From NCBI GenBank assembly GCA_033297205.1, contig MU859126.1, positions 100,572 through 164,571 on the forward strand: a DNA stretch of 64,000 bases, in the 5' to 3' direction. The notes under the pieces are model-generated. The model ran no database searches, had not been told where the DNA came from, and saw only the letters and a program-made list of their open reading frames with translations. Source of the DNA: Pseudoneurospora amorphoporcata (Eukaryota > Ascomycota > Sordariomycetes > Sordariales > Sordariaceae). The position numbers and the translations under genes were made by a program. Of this stretch, positions 35,970 to 49,444 are shown piece after piece. How positions within the stretch are numbered: the stretch's first letter is position 1; each line of letters opens with the position of its first letter.

Positions 35970-36844
35970 CCCTTGGCGACTGTAGCTTCTAGACAGAGAG
36001 CTTAAGTACTAGTCTACCGGTAGCTATCGGACTTGTTGGTAGTGGCTCATGGAGCCTTTGAGGCGGCGCCCCTCATGAACCTTGTGTTCAACATGGACCT
36101 GTGTGGAGTGGGTACCTACCTCTACGTATGCTTGGCTACTGCGCAGCACCTACGGTATACTAACATTCGATATTCCAACATGCCTATATGGCCCTACGAG
36201 AAATGTTATGTTGCCTTGTACGCGAGGGCCGGGAAGATCGAGAGGCTTAGATGACTTAAGATCACTATGTATATTATCCGACAATGCTGTCTCATTACCA
36301 CGGGCACCTTGCTCGTGGATAAGAAGGTGTCCATAGCGACCAGACACTCAAAGCAGAATCCTTTCGAAACTCTTCTGGCTTTCAACACGACCGAGCATAA
36401 AGATCCCTTGACCGCAAAGAGAAGATCCCATCACATAAATATCTGATACTAAAATCCAGTCATAAGATGTTTTCCCCCCTCTCCTCCTCGCAAGTCCTAC
36501 CTCCCATCTCCCTTCGTGCATTATCGATAAAGCAAAGACATGAAGGAAACAATCATTATACTAAGAGAGTAATGCAATGCATAACGCTAACGCAGCGATT
36601 TCATGGTGTGATAACAAATGATATCATGGCTCAAGGGCCATGATGATAAAAGTAGAATAAATAAAGATCAAGACGTATCCATAAACCCCGGCGTTGCACC
36701 GCACCCGTTTTATCACAAACGATGTACCGGAAAACAGCCGGCCGTTCCTCCTTTCCTGTATGTAGTAAAATGATTCATTACGCCGTACACATCCAAGATG
36801 CTCCTCCTCGCCGCGCGCGTGCGCGTCATTAAACCATTGTCAGG

Positions 36845-38335
36845 TCATATCCTTGTCGCAGGCTCATTCTTTTCCTCCTTCTTGACCTCCACTGTCTCCT
36901 GTTGAACGGCTGTGGGCTTCTCTTCCTTTTCTTGTTTGGTCTCCTCCGGGGCGGCTACCATGCGGATTTCGGTGTTGCTCTTAGGCTCATTAACCGTATC
37001 ATATTCCTCCGCAATCCTTGTGTTGCTGTTTTGCTTTTCCATTGTCGTCTCCGTAACCACCACCTTGTCCTGTTGCTGACCCTTCTCCCATGGCATCGGG
37101 CCGAGCATAGCTGCGCCGGAAAGAGTGTCGACATCGCCGTCGACAGGCGGGCGCAACATCTCAGAAGACCTGACAGAAGCAGAGGAAGCGTCGTCGGAAA
37201 GGGGAGACCGAAGACCGCTGCCGCTGGCGGCACTGGCTCCATCGCCTCCTCGACTCGGCCTAGGTCCTCGCGGCGGCGTCATGTGTCCGTGCGAAAATGG
37301 AGCGCTCTGCACACTTGACGGTCGGGATCGGCGCTGCATCTGTCGGTTATGGGGCGAGTGGGAATAGGACGACCTAGCCCTCGACCTCGACCGCTCCCTT
37401 TCGCGTTCCCGATCCATCGGCATGCCGCCCAAGTCCATCCCCTCAAGTCCCGGAACTCCAAATAGTTGACCCTCGCCTCTCATACCGACGCCAACCGGCA
37501 GTGCCGCAACCGGCGGAGTGCTGATGTCGCTATAGATAACGTCTCCCCCGACGGTTGTAGATGATCGGATCCCGGCAGCGGCGCTAAAGGCGTAGGGCGA
37601 TTCATCAAAGGACAGTCTGCGTTCCAGGGGTTTTGGTGGCGATGGTGTGGAAAACGAAGTGGTGGAAGATTGCTGGGATCGTCGGAACAGATTCGCCTTT
37701 GACCTAGCTGCTTCTGCCGCAGCTGCTTCGTCGAAACCATAGTCGGACATCTGGAACGGATCATTTTGGTCTTCCATTTGGTGGACCTTCTTCCGGCGAA
37801 GGTGGAGGATATATGCTACTATAATGGTAGTTGCCGCGACGAAACCGCTACAAGTCATTGTTAGTATATGTAAGGCTGGCGGGTGGCCTGTCCTTCTAAC
37901 TAGTGTTTATTTTGGTCTTCCTATTTTGGGCAGTTGTCAGGGGTGGTGGCGGCGCCTTGAAAGGACATTGGCCGGGGGGATGCAACGGGTTAGGTTGAAG
38001 GAAGAATACAACAGAAGGTCAAACACTCACAGCACACTGCCGACTACCGCCCAGGTAACCTTTGAAGTTGCCTCTGCTGGCTTCTCGCAGAGGTTCACCC
38101 CCGGTTGTGGCATACAATTGGGATCATTGCTGCGTTTTTGTGTCGCAGACGCAAGAGATGCCCGGATATGGTGGATTGCCTCGAAAGTGGCGCGCTTGAA
38201 GGATATCGACGACGGCGATGATGATGAGGATGGGATTGAAGACAGACTCGATATGGAAACGGGGTATTGTCGTCGTGACATGGCGGCCAGTAGCGGTGGT
38301 GATGGGCGACTCTGAGTTTGTGAAGATGGCGCCAT
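36845..38335 (-). CDS. Single-pass membrane protein, unknown function
   Basis: Exons 38335-38031 and 37847-36845 give 435 aa. The intron splits a single hydrophobic segment that is restored on joining (VTWAVVGSVLGFVAATTIIVAYIL, residues about 93-116), followed by a basic HLRRKK stop-transfer. The N-terminal 90 residues carry three Cys (one in a CEKP motif) and are Ser-rich. The C-terminal 310 residues are disordered, with an NDPFQMSDYGFDEA motif just inside the membrane, Arg/Ser-rich and Pro-rich parts and a Lys/Glu-rich end. Related architectures occur in fungal plasma-membrane or cell-wall sensor proteins, but I cannot name the family. Confidence 0.75.
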
Positions 38336-41300
38336 TGTGTATCAAATGTGGTTGAACCCGCGAGATGCTGTCCCGGGAAGTCGGTGCTCGCTCCCCTTGT
38401 TGTATTTTTCGCCGGTTTTGACAATATGGGTATCTTGTCCGCGACACCAATGCGTCGATCCCTCCGATGGGGTTGGTCTCCTTTTTTCACCAATCAATCG
38501 TACAATTGCAACAACGAACTCGATCGCCGATGCGTAGATGTAAAACGAATGGATGGGTGCCTGTAGGGTTGTTGGAGGCGGTGATCCTGTTTGGTGGTTC
38601 GCTTAGCGCACCCGCCGCCAATTTGTTGGAGGTTTTGCTAGTGCTGAAGTGTCGATGTACCAAGGTGATCAACGGGGCGTCCAAGATCAACCAAGTGAAA
38701 AGAGAGAGATGTTGCTCGAAAGATGTTTCTTTGGCAGCGAAACGAAATTGGCCAGGCCCCCTTGGTCTGATTGACTGCTGGCACTTGTCTTTCGTGTTTT
38801 TCCCTCCCTTCTTCTCAGTCCCGCCGTTTCACGATTGATGTGGTGCCGATGTGGTGCTCGTAAGATTCAGTGCCGGGAAAAGCGCCGAGCGGCAAGTTCC
38901 ACTGGACAGACACTGGCTGGTCGTTGGGCGGGCAATGGTTAGGTTAGTACCCGCGTCTAGAATTAGCGAATTAGTGGGTTGCGTCCGCTATCCGTCCGTC
39001 ATGCAGCTCCCTGGAATCCCGGTTCCTCTCTTTTCAATTCCTTCGACAAGGCCGCCTCGGGTGGTGAGTGCAGAAAAGCCGCAGCGAGTGAAAATGGAGG
39101 GCTGGCGGGAGAAATGAGGAAAAAAGAAGAAGAGAAGGACAGGTCAACGCAAAAGCACCATGGACCCAGCACAAAAGATGGGGTGGGGGGGGAACACCTG
39201 TAAAGGTGAAGAAGCTGGGAAACGAAAAGAAAAGAAACCTGAATCGCCAGAGAGCCAAGAAGTGGAAAAGTGGATGACGTTAGGTACGGGCTGCTCCTCC
39301 TCCCGGCCCCCGTGGTGCAAAATGGCAGTTCTGGGCTTTCTGTGTGGCACCCCTGTTTTTTTAGGTTATGTACCTAGGTACCTACCTACATAGGTATGCT
39401 TTGACCGGCTCCATTCAGCAAGTGGAAGCTCCAGTTTGTTCCAACCGCTTCAGCACAAACAGCTCCAGTGCCGTGAACCATGAGGTGGTGCAGCGGGCGG
39501 GAAGGGTGCCATGGTGCTTGTGTTTCGGAGTTGTCGTCTTGTCGTTGGCTGCTGCCCGATTGTATCACCCTTCATTGGAGAGGAGGGGATGATACCTACC
39601 TAGTACAGATGATCGACAACACGCAGTCAGGACGTGATTGGAGAATCAGGCATCTGTCCCTGGCAGTTTCCGTCTGTCTGTTCCTGGCACAGCCAGTCTA
39701 TCATCGGCATCATCATGTCCAACATCCACACCGACGCCCATACAAGGCAAGAGGGAGTGGGAAATGCAGTTCAGATGCCTTCCAAAAGTTGTGCTTTGAT
39801 GACAGACGAGAAGATTGGTATTGTACACAGGGACAGATGTCAGGGTACATGGATGCTTGGCGTGCTTCATAAAGGTCTTTGCGGCTTGCTCTGTGCTGCC
39901 CCACCATGCTCAACTTCTCAACGGTCACCGTCCTCATTCCTTCAACGCCAATCTCAACTCCCGCGTTGCACAGCAGCTCACGGAAAGGAACCCCTGGGCT
40001 TGCTTAACGCCGCAGCATGGCATGTTGTTCAGGGCGCATCCTGCCGTGGCTTCGAAACCCCCATATCCGGCACATATTGTTTCAATCTGATGGCCCCCTT
40101 GGGCAGACAACCAACCTCGACCAACCTGAATCTCAAAAATGTTTCTCCGACGGACTCGGACGCAGGGCATGCTTGGCTGATGAGGGCCAAGCGATTTCTG
40201 CCATGCCGTTGGACATGACTCCTAAATATTCCAGTATAGCCCAGATGACTATAACGAATGAAGTCATTGTGACCCCTAGAAGCCGAACCCGCAATAGGAC
40301 CGAGAAAATTCACAGTCGGCGAAACAAGGACTCGTCGTTGGCGGCTTATCGCTTTCCTTGTCGTCTGCTGTGGGGTCCGCCCGTCGTTTTGCGTAGGAGC
40401 GTGGGATGCGCGACTGGGCGGCCGCTGGTCCCAGCTGGGTTAATCGACGTCATTGCCGGATGCACGATCCGTTGCGGCTGGTCAAGCATTGAATGAACCA
40501 AGCTCTTCTGGGCTTCAGGCACTCTTGGCAGGCATTTCCAGGTCCCCCGTCACGGCGCGTTTTACCCTGGAAGGTCTCATCGCAGTCCTATCTTGGCTTT
40601 GCTGTTTGGCTGCTTCCAGGTTTCGTCCATCCCGCGCGAGTCAGGGTTGGTTGAAGGACCGGCGATGCCACTGTAAACGTCGTTCCGAAAGTCTAAACTA
40701 AACCACCACGAGAAATGACGGCGCCGTTGAGGAATTCCACCACGAGGACGAGGATCGAGGATCACCGCCCCAGTTGGGACCGTTTTGTTTACAGTACCTT
40801 ATGTACATGCTTGCTACTGCATGTCCCGGAGATGGCTGCCTATGCCCAAAGTACGGGCATGCTAGTCTAATGCAAGTTATGTTACGCACAGACTGTCCGG
40901 CTTTGAAGTAGTTGGAGGGAAGATGGCACTGCTGGACGCCTGAATGAAAGCAGTCGGCAGGACGCAAACAAGATGCCTACAGGGCTGAGGTGGCCTCGAA
41001 AAAGAATGGGTAGGGCGGGCCTATCGTCTGTGGTTTCCGGAAGGTTATGGTCGTGGCATGATGGAAGATTCAACCTGAAGTGTGGGGTGCTGTGCCCGGG
41101 TGATATAAAACCACAACAGCAAGCGATAACTACTTGTTTGGCCAATCCTGATGACTTCAAAGTGGTTGACTCAATGAATGCGTACCTTCAGTCATGAGCA
41201 GAGGTGGTGAGCTCAAGCCCAACTCTTATAAAGCGAAATCGCTCTGTGAATTTCTTGACTTCTTCCCATACGTACCGGATATGGCCGGCACCTCAACACG

Positions 41301-42313
41301 TGAAATCCCAGGAGGTTGGGGCTGATGGCAGATTGGTACGTCTTTGACGAGATATAAATAGCAGCTCACCGTTCTTCGGTACCCGCAATTGCCCATGTTA
41401 ATTATCTTATCAGTGAGCGGCCCCTTTCTTGGAAAGCAATTGCCAAAGATCGTTCCAAGCTTTGCGGTGGTCAACGAACTTGGCGGACAAGTCGAACATC
41501 ACGCCAACATCAAAGACCGTGAACATGCATCATGTTTGGCTCAATGGACAGCTGCATTCACCGTCACCGTTTTACAGAGAGCTCCCGTACCTAGGTTCGC
41601 TATCACAACTCGCAGCACAACGCCATTGGCTGGACCATAAGCATGTGCTCACTGCAAGGGGAATTATCGTCAATTTGCCAGTAACATGACCACATCTCGT
41701 AGACTCGTGGGCGGCCCTTGGTGGGGTAATCACACGCTCAAACCAAACAGTCTTCTCATAACAGTGGGTGACATGGTCCGTGCTTTCCATATTGGCGGTG
41801 CGGTAGTGCGGCCACTCACAACAAGGGGAACTTCATTTGCGGTTGCGGTGCGGTGCGCATGCGGCGGTAACGACGGGAGCTGTTCTGCGTTCAATTACCT
41901 TTAGTTTGTGAAAGGAGATGAAATCGACTCACATGGCTCGGCAATTCATTCAACCTGCGTTCTCCCTCGTCAATACTCTACCTTACACCACATATTGCAC
42001 TCCCCAGACACTCGGGCTTTGCTTTGCGACTGCTTTGCGACTGGCGACTGCCAAGGTGTGATTCCGCTTCGAGTCATCTGATTACGCTATTGGACGACGC
42101 CTAGCTCGGCCTTTTCTGGTCTCGTCCGTCGCAAATCGGTTCGGGTTCAGGTCAGGGACCACGAAAAATCGTCACTTGCACGAAAGTCGAGCACCCAGCA
42201 CCAAACACCACCGAGTACCAATTCCCGCCCGCTTGTTGCGAAGAAACAACGATACCTCTAGAGACAATACCACCACCCGCATACGCGTCCTTGGTCGTCG
42301 AGCATCCCTTATC
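38336..42313. other. Gene-free stretch of 4 kb
   Basis: The longest gene-free part of the window. It contains a CCTAGG/TACC palindromic tract near 39370-39396 and scattered frames of 60-190 codons without homology. The frame at 39634-40218 (194 codons) is the longest but has no domain and poor coding character. Long intergenic DNA of this kind can be the extended promoter and UTR of a regulated gene. Confidence 0.4.
39370..39396. repeat. CCTAGGTA/TACCTACC palindromic tract
   Basis: A 27-bp stretch built from GTACCTAGGTAC and TACCTACC units, self-complementary in its first half. Confidence 0.7.
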
Positions 42314-44486
42314 ATGTCGACCAACCCAGCTTCCACCATGCGCGGCCCCAGCCGTGCTGGTGGCAGCAGTGCCCAGCAACAGAATCGCAGCGCGACGCCC
42401 TACGGCCAGAACCACGCCGGCTCGGCTATCCCCCGTCCCGTCCACGAAGCCAACCATGCCGCCACCGGGAGTGAGGTCGGCTCTGCCTCGGTCAGCGTGA
42501 GCAGGCAAAAGCAGTCCAAGAGAGATGAGGTGCGTGATCTAATCCCGAACTTGTCACCGCCGCTTGCCCCCTTCCCCGTCCCCCCTCGCCCATGAGGTTG
42601 GAGATGCCGTCTAACACCACTCTCGTCAGGCCATCCGCCGCAAGATGGAGAGCGATCTCTCCAAGAAGAAGCACCTTACCAGCCGAGCCCGTCATACCCG
42701 CAAAGCCCCTCCCGGAACCGTCCTCGCCCTCAAGCCGAGTCCCGCCCTCCAGATCAAGGCCGCGACCACCGTTTCCGAAGCCGCCCAGTTGATGGCCGCC
42801 AAGCGCGAAGACTGTGTCCTCGTCACCGACGACGATGACAGGATTGCTGGTATCTTCACGGCCAAAGACTTGGCCTTCCGCGTCGTCGGCGCTGGGCTCA
42901 AGTCCAACACCGTCACCATTGCCGACATCATGACCAAGAACCCGCTCTGCGCTAGGACCGACACCAGCGCCACCGACGCCCTTGATCTCATGGTGCGCAA
43001 GGGCTTCCGCCATTTGCCCGTCATGGACGAGAACCAGGACATCTCTGGCATTCTCGATATCACAAAGTGCTTCTACGACGCGATGGAAAAGCTGGAGCGC
43101 GCCTATGCCTCGTCCAGGCGGTTGTATGATGCGCTCGAGGGTGTTCAGTCGGAGCTCGGCACCAGCCAGCCCCAGCAGATCATCCAGTACGTCGAGGCCT
43201 TGCGATCCAAGATGTCGGGCCCGACCCTGGAGTCTGTCCTGAACGGCATCCCCCCGACCACGGTCAGCGTCCGGACCTCGGTCAAGGAGGCGGCCCAGTT
43301 GATGAAGGAGAACCACACCACGGCGGTCTTGGTACAGGATCAAGGAGCGATTACGGGTATCTTCACCAGCAAGGACGTCGTCCTTCGTGTGATTGCCCCC
43401 GGTCTTGACCCTGCCACCTGCAGCGTGGTCCGCGTCATGACCCCCCATCCAGACTTTGCGCCCATGGACATGACCATTCAGGCTGCGCTGAGGAAGATGC
43501 ACGATGGCCACTACCTCAACCTGCCGGTGATGAACGATGCTGGCGAGATTGTCGGCATGGTCGACGTCCTCAAGCTCACTTATGCCACCCTCGAACAGAT
43601 CAACACAATGGGCAGCGGTAGCGACAACGAGGGTCCTGCCTGGAACAAGTTCTGGCTGTCTCTGGACAACGAGACTGAGTCCATGGTATCGGGCGACGGC
43701 TCGCACCACCACACCCACCATGGGCCTAGATCGCTCATGTCTCCCGACATGGCTCGCAGCGAGCGCATTGTCGACAGCGTGGCGCCTGGTGACTCTGCGA
43801 GCCATGCCGGCATCGATTCGCCTTCCCACAGTCAGCTGGGTGGTATTCAAGAGGTCAACCCCGCTGATATCCCCTTCCCCTTCAAGTTCAAGGCTCCCAG
43901 CGGCCGCGTCCACCGTCTGCAGGTGACAGCCTCCCACGGCATGGCCGAGTTTGTCGCTGCTGTCGCTGCCAAGCTCGGTGCTGAGGTAGACGCTATTGGA
44001 GGCACCCCTGAGGTCGAGAACGGCAGGCTTTCCGGCGGATTTGCGCTCAGCTATCTGGACGACGAGGGCGACTCGGTTTCCATCACCACGGACCAGGATC
44101 TCCTCGAAGCCATCCTGCTTGCGCGCCACGGCCTTCGCGAGAAGGTCGACTTGTTCGTGCACGACCCCTCGGAGCCTGCCATTTCCCACGCCCCTACGCC
44201 TGCGCCGATCATTGAGACGATCCCGGCCACCCCCCCTGCTTCGTCGGTGGTTCGTGAGCGGAGGAAGAAGGTCGAGCAGGAGGAATCCGAGGAGGTTGAT
44301 GAGGAGGAGGAGGAGCCCGTCCGTCGCCGTCCTACGCACGCGCGCACAATGTCTCAGCCACAACAAGAGCCGGCCCAGGTCATCGCTGGTGTCCCCAACG
44401 AGCTCCTGCTGCCGGGTGCTATTGTCACCCTGGCCGTGGTGATTGTTAGTGTGTTTACCATTTCGAGATTGACCAGCAGCCGTTAA
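42314..44486 (+). CDS. CBS-PB1 domain protein with tail anchor
   Basis: Exons 42314-42529 and 42630-44486 give 690 aa. Four CBS motifs form two Bateman modules at about residues 112-230 and 280-400 (for example DRIAGIFTAKDLAFRV and GAITGIFTSKDVVLRV). These modules usually bind adenosine nucleotides. A PB1 domain follows at about 488-570, with the acidic OPCA-type patch LDDEGDSVSITTDQDLLEAI that pairs with a basic PB1 partner. A hydrophobic C-terminal segment (about 665-683) ending in a short RLTSSR tail suggests insertion into a membrane by the tail. The arrangement matches the fungal mug70-like family, whose function is poorly known. A long antisense frame over this gene is a shadow. Confidence 0.9.
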
Positions 44487-45278
44487 AGCATAAGAATTTA
44501 CAGTTTTTGGGTCGTATTGGTTTCTTGGTTGGGGAAGTTATGGTTAGAGAAGATGATAAGACGGAAAGTAGCAGGGAGTCTTATGGTTTTGATGATTTGA
44601 TGCAGCAGTGTGTTGTTAGTTGTGAGTTGCTGTTGTTGGGCTCGAGAGATTGTTGCTAACGGGCTGCCCAATTTAAGAAACTATTCTTCATTTCATTCGC
44701 CTGTTTTAAAAAGTAGAGATGCATGAATGCAGGAGGGGAGAGGCCGGGAACGGGACCCAGAGAGAGAGAGAGAAAGGAGAGAGGGGGTTGACCGGATTGG
44801 CATGCCTACTCTAGAGGTAGTTTACCGTAGAAACATGTACACAAGACAAGGACTCTAGGTGGTTATGAGCTACTACTATCCACTGCAGATTTTACAATTT
44901 TGGCATTGAGATTAAGCTTCTGATTTGCGAGAGAGCGTCCTTTTTAAGATAGTTATTTTGTTCTGTTTGGTTCCCGTCCTTTTCTCGTCATTATTCTTCC
45001 ATGAGGAGACTATCGATGCCGAATTGCCCGTTGTACATGCCTCTCCGTAAACACGGTCGGCCACCGAGTGACCCCGGAACTCCCGTGGTGGTGCCGGTCC
45101 AGCGCCTGAAGGAAGCCGCGCTACAGCGGATGGCGCAGTGATCCACGCCTGGCGGGCGTTCTGCCGAAAGTAAATGGGCGCACGGGCCACCACCGGCCGT
45201 GTACCGTCCAGAAAAGTTGAGCGGCCGATTTACAACATCCTTCCCGACGACGATGTGTCCGACCCCAGCATTTCCACC
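44487..45278. other. Intergenic, with (GA)n tract
   Basis: Contains a GA-repeat near 44759-44774 and the promoter of the uS2m gene. No gene seen. Confidence 0.5.
44759..44774. repeat. (AG)n microsatellite
   Basis: About eight AG units in the 3' flank of the CBS-PB1 gene. Confidence 0.8.
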
Positions 45279-46727
45279 ATGATTGTTCGGAATATCGGCG
45301 CGCGGTTAGGTGTGTATTCCGGTCTCCTCCTCGTGCAAGTCAAGTGATGGCAAGCTGACGTTCTCGCTTCAGGCCGACGGGCCCTGGCCACTCCTCTTTC
45401 GCGGGCCTCTCTCCAGGCCCAGTCGCGATTCTACTCCCAGGACAACTCCACTGCGCCGCCGACGACGACGACGACGAACACCAAGAAGCAGGCTGCTGCC
45501 AAGACTGCCTTTGCCGAGCCTACCCTCGAGGAACAGGCCGACTTCTACGCCGAGAGCATGGAGAAGCCCACTCCCGAGTTCGTCGCTTCCCCGTACGCCG
45601 CCGCCGAGGCCTGGGGGTCCGGGACCTCCGCCACCACTGCCACCGAGACCGTTACGACATGGGACCCAACCCTCGTCGACGCGGAGGCGCTTAAGCTTAA
45701 GCAGCAAATCGAGGCTATCCCCGGCAATTTCAAGCTTTTCAAGCAGACCAAGGCGCAAACGCAGAAGCTCGGCGCGGGCGTCGAGGTCCGCTACATCCCC
45801 GAGCAGTACCTCCGCGACCCGCCCTCGGACGCCTCGCTCGAGGACCTCATGGCCGCCCAGGCCCACATGGGCCACAACACCTCGCTCTGGAACCCGGCCA
45901 ACGCGCGCTACATCTACGGCGTGCGCCAGGGCATCCACATCATCTCGCTGGAGACGACATCTATCCACCTGCGCCGCGCCTCCCGCGTCGTCGAGGAGGT
46001 CGCCTACCGCGGCGGCCTGATCCTCTTCGTCGGCACCCGTCCCGGTCAGCGCCCCATCGTCGTGCGCTCCGCCCAGCTGGCCAAGGCCTGCCACCTGTTC
46101 ACCAAATGGAGGCCCGGCACCATCACCAACCGCGAGCAGCTACTGGGAGGTGTTCCGCTGACCGTGGTGGACGAGCTCGATCGCCCGCTCCAAGGGTTCG
46201 AGGAACATGTACAGGACCGCCGACCCTTGGCCCCGGATCTCGTCGTGTGCTTGAACCCCAAGGAGAACATGACCATGTTGTACGAGTGCAGCTTGGCCAA
46301 GATCCCGACTATTGGTATCATTGATACCAACGCCAATCCTTCGTGGGTTACGTACCAGATCCCCGCCAACGATGACAGGTAGGGAAACCTCTACGCTACT
46401 GCGTGTGATGTTTATGTGCAGTTGCTGACAGTCATGATTTACAGTTTGCGAGCAACCGCCCTCATCAGCGGCGTCCTCGGCCGGGCCGGTGAGCGTGGCC
46501 AGAAGCGCAGACTCGAAGCGGCGCAGCGCGGCGTGGTCACATGGAAGACGCCCTCTGAAGTACAGGGTTACTTTGAGCTGGCTAAGGTGCGGGCGGCCAA
46601 CGCCCGGGTGAGATCGAGACAGGACAACAGCGTGGAGATGCAGAAGGAAAAGGACACGTTCTTGAGCGAGGATGCGCTCAGGGCCATGTTTGGTGGTGTC
46701 GGTGAGGGTTCTGATGCTCGTGTATAA
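45279..46727 (+). CDS. Mitochondrial ribosomal protein uS2m
   Basis: Exons 45279-45309, 45373-46378 and 46445-46727 give 439 aa. The core (about 195-385) has the uS2 signatures: AQAHMGHNTSLWNPANARYIYGVRQGIHIISL, restored here only in part, plus LILFVGTRPGQRPIV and KIPTIGIIDTNANPSWVTYQIPANDD. The N-terminus (MIVRNIGARLG, then Arg/Ser/Ala-rich residues ending in FYSQ) is a typical mitochondrial presequence. A low-complexity Thr/Ala stretch follows, and the C-terminus extends past bacterial uS2. The protein belongs to the mitochondrial small subunit. The first exon of 31 nt is short, but it supplies the presequence start and correct phase. Confidence 0.95.
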
Positions 46728-49254
46728 CAAAAGAAACTGACAAAAGGAAATGTGGAAATAAATGTATTATCATGGCACCGAGCAAGAGAAACCAGACCTG
46801 GGCCGCCCCCTCCTCCTCCCCCTCTGTGTGTGCGTGTTGAGGGCCGAGGGTGTGCAAAGCAAGCAAGCAAAGCATGCCCGTGAAAAGGGGATGTTGTAGA
46901 ATAGCATCATTATTGTACTATATACCGAAATACCTAGTCTTTGCAAAACGATGAGATGAGATGAGTGAGGGTGAGTTTCGGTACTGAATCAACTCGGTTT
47001 ATATACCTCAGCATTCAGGTCAGACTGGCAGTGCAGGCTTCTTTATACACAGCAGCTTTGCCATTTACTTCCACAGCCACGAACATGGCGCAATATTTCG
47101 GGGCATCCCGGTTTAAAGCTTCCCTGGCAATCAGGCAGAACCTGTATACCGGACGCACTTCCTGCATTGCTGACTGCTCGAATCTCTACCAAAACCCAAA
47201 CCCCAAGGTACCTCATACATAGATTACTTCTGTGATTTAGGCCTTGGAATCTTAAACCGGATCACCCGAAATATTGCGGTACCTTTGTACATGACAGCCA
47301 AACGCAGCTGGCAGACCTGCGTTCAACCGTCAGGGCAGGAGAATGATATGGAGGTAGTGTTGTTGATAAATAACTAAGATGAAGAAGAAAGAAGAAGCTG
47401 TGTAGTTTGTTTACATCGGGTGGAAGGAGCGACGTCCTTATATAAAGACCGGATGAGAAATCAAAGATGCAATGCGACCCCGTCCGGCATGTCTCACTGG
47501 CAGCACCGTGGGCCGCCCGTCGGTCCCGACATGGGGTTTTACCGCAATTCCGCAAAGACTCGGAGCAGTGCTCGGGGGGTTTGCCGTGGGCTTCTGGCTT
47601 GCCATAGAACTGGAAGCTTCTTCGTTCTGGTCCCCTTCGCGCCGAGGAGGTTTGGATGTTTGTTTAGTCTAGATTCCAAGGAAACCGTGCATAAGCTGGA
47701 GTAAGCATAGCGATCATGTAAGGTATGTATACCGTTTATGCCCGCGAAATGTACTCAGACGTGGGGGCGGGGGCAGCTTCCATTTCTACCCCGAAGCACA
47801 ACAAATTCGATTCTTTCTTGGTGCCCTGGCTTTGCCCCTTTGTATGTAGGGCCAAAAAAAGCACAGGAGAGCTGGCGCGATGGCAGTGCTGGGAAGATGC
47901 GTGCAAGGTCCATCCAACCGTCTTGCATAGAAATGTTCCAGGCAACTCAACCCTGCCTCGTGCCTGCCTTTCCGAATTTTCAGTTTCACAAGTTTATACT
48001 GTACATATCGTGGAAACCCGCCAAACTGGCATGAACCTGTTTTCCCCACAGAGTACCAAATGATCTCGCGAAATCCCTCTTTGCAGAAACCTTGGGTTTT
48101 GAGTCACATAGTACTGTGGCAAATCTCCTGCCTGGAGGTTACTGTCGGGCGCCCAAAAGGGGGAATATGCGAGATGCTTCGGTGCATTCTGCCCGCTTTT
48201 ACCGAGTCTCTGCGGTAAGTATCCTGTGCTCTTGCTGACACCCTTCTCAGAAAAGTCAAAGTGGAAAGTATTACCGGAAAGACAGGACACTTCGCGTCAC
48301 TCGACGAGTGGGTTCGCTCTTACTCCACGGATGAAGCCTCGGGATGTTGAGGTTCATGGGGAAGGAGCTGTGTAGATGTCTGAGTAAATACCTAATGATG
48401 ACTAAGCCACTCAGCGGACACCTCCATTTCAACCGGAAAAAGGGGAGTCTTTTCATCCTCTTTTTGTTCCCCATGAGCACAAATTATCACCACAGCCGAA
48501 TAGTTCAGAACGACGGGGGATCCAACCCAAACACTCTTTATCAGATTCGCCGCCGCCGCCGCCCGCACCACCCAAGCCACCTACGCTACGCACGGGGGAG
48601 ACGGAGACGGGGGGCTCGCCGTGCTCAGACCTGCGACGGCGCGTTTATTCAGTCACGTCAAACTCGCATGCTTGTTCGGGTTCCTGTTGCACTTGGCGGC
48701 CGGTGCACAACAGCAAGTGATAGGACAGGACGAGACAGGACAAGCAAGATAAGACGACTGGGCCAGACAAAGAGTACTTGTGATTGGTGATGCAACACTG
48801 GTCATCGGCCACGGCTTCGAAGTGGTCGGTCGGTGCGACTCCCGGGTACTAGGTACCGTCCCTTATTCTTCTTCGGTGTGCCGTGTTCGACCGGGAACAG
48901 ACGAGAATCCCGAGGATTGGAGTTAAGTGTCAGGTGGGGCTGAGTGGGTGTGTCACCCCGGGCCTCCCGTTTTCGGCATCAAAGTATCCGCCGTCACCAA
49001 GTCACCAAAACTGCCGGGATCTCGGCCACGGTCACGGCCCCGCTTTCCCGCTTTCCGAGCCGAGTCCCGATACGGATTCGAACTAAATCACCCAGTTTGG
49101 TCTTGCTTGTTAATTTACCCCGCCACGTATCTATATACGGTATAGAATACTTGGTGGTCCGATTTGGACGACCTTCTTTCGTATATCTCGCGCCCGCACG
49201 CACACTTGGCTCATCCAACGAATTTTGTCCTTTCGGCTTCAACTAGCTTTGATA
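46728..49254. other. Gene-free stretch of 2.5 kb
   Basis: No supported gene. The longest frame (48344-48790) is Arg-rich without homology. The right part is the promoter of the SPT10-like gene. Confidence 0.4.
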
Positions 49255-49365
49255 GTGAGTTGTCATTTGTTTCCAAGTCGGTGCGTATGATATGACCTCG
49301 ATCCTTTTCATTACAAGGAAATGCACCTTTATACTTGGGGATAACGTGGCTAACACCATTGGCAG
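49255..49365 (+). other. Probable 5' UTR intron of the SPT10-like gene
   Basis: GTGAGT donor at 49255, a GCTAACAC branch-like sequence and a GGCAG acceptor ending at 49365 outline a 111-nt intron. Splicing it removes an upstream in-frame ATG (49292) and supports the start at 49445. Confidence 0.6.
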
Positions 49366-49444
49366 GACGCATATCTTGACATCGCGAGTGTTTGAGTCCT
49401 TTTCAACCTTCAGATCAATTGACTTGCTGCAAGAACGTGACAAG

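Larger units (their letters stand above)
34582..36844. other. Gene-free stretch of 2.3 kb
   Basis: Holds the MFS 3' flank with short AGGT and ACGT repeats, an A/G-rich tract (35725-35766), a tRNA-like remnant (35859-35969) and AT-rich sequence at 36.3-36.7 kb. No protein gene is supported. Confidence 0.4.

Noticed and set aside
42492..44366. 624-codon open frame on the minus strand
   Set aside because: It lies antisense to the CBS-PB1 gene, whose domains are clear. Codon bias of GC-rich genes leaves the opposite frame open.
48344..48790. 148-codon Arg-rich plus-strand frame
   Set aside because: Composition reflects GC-rich repeats; no homology or start context.
49069..49082. B-box-like GTTCGAATCC on the minus strand
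   Set aside because: No A box or tRNA fold at suitable distance.
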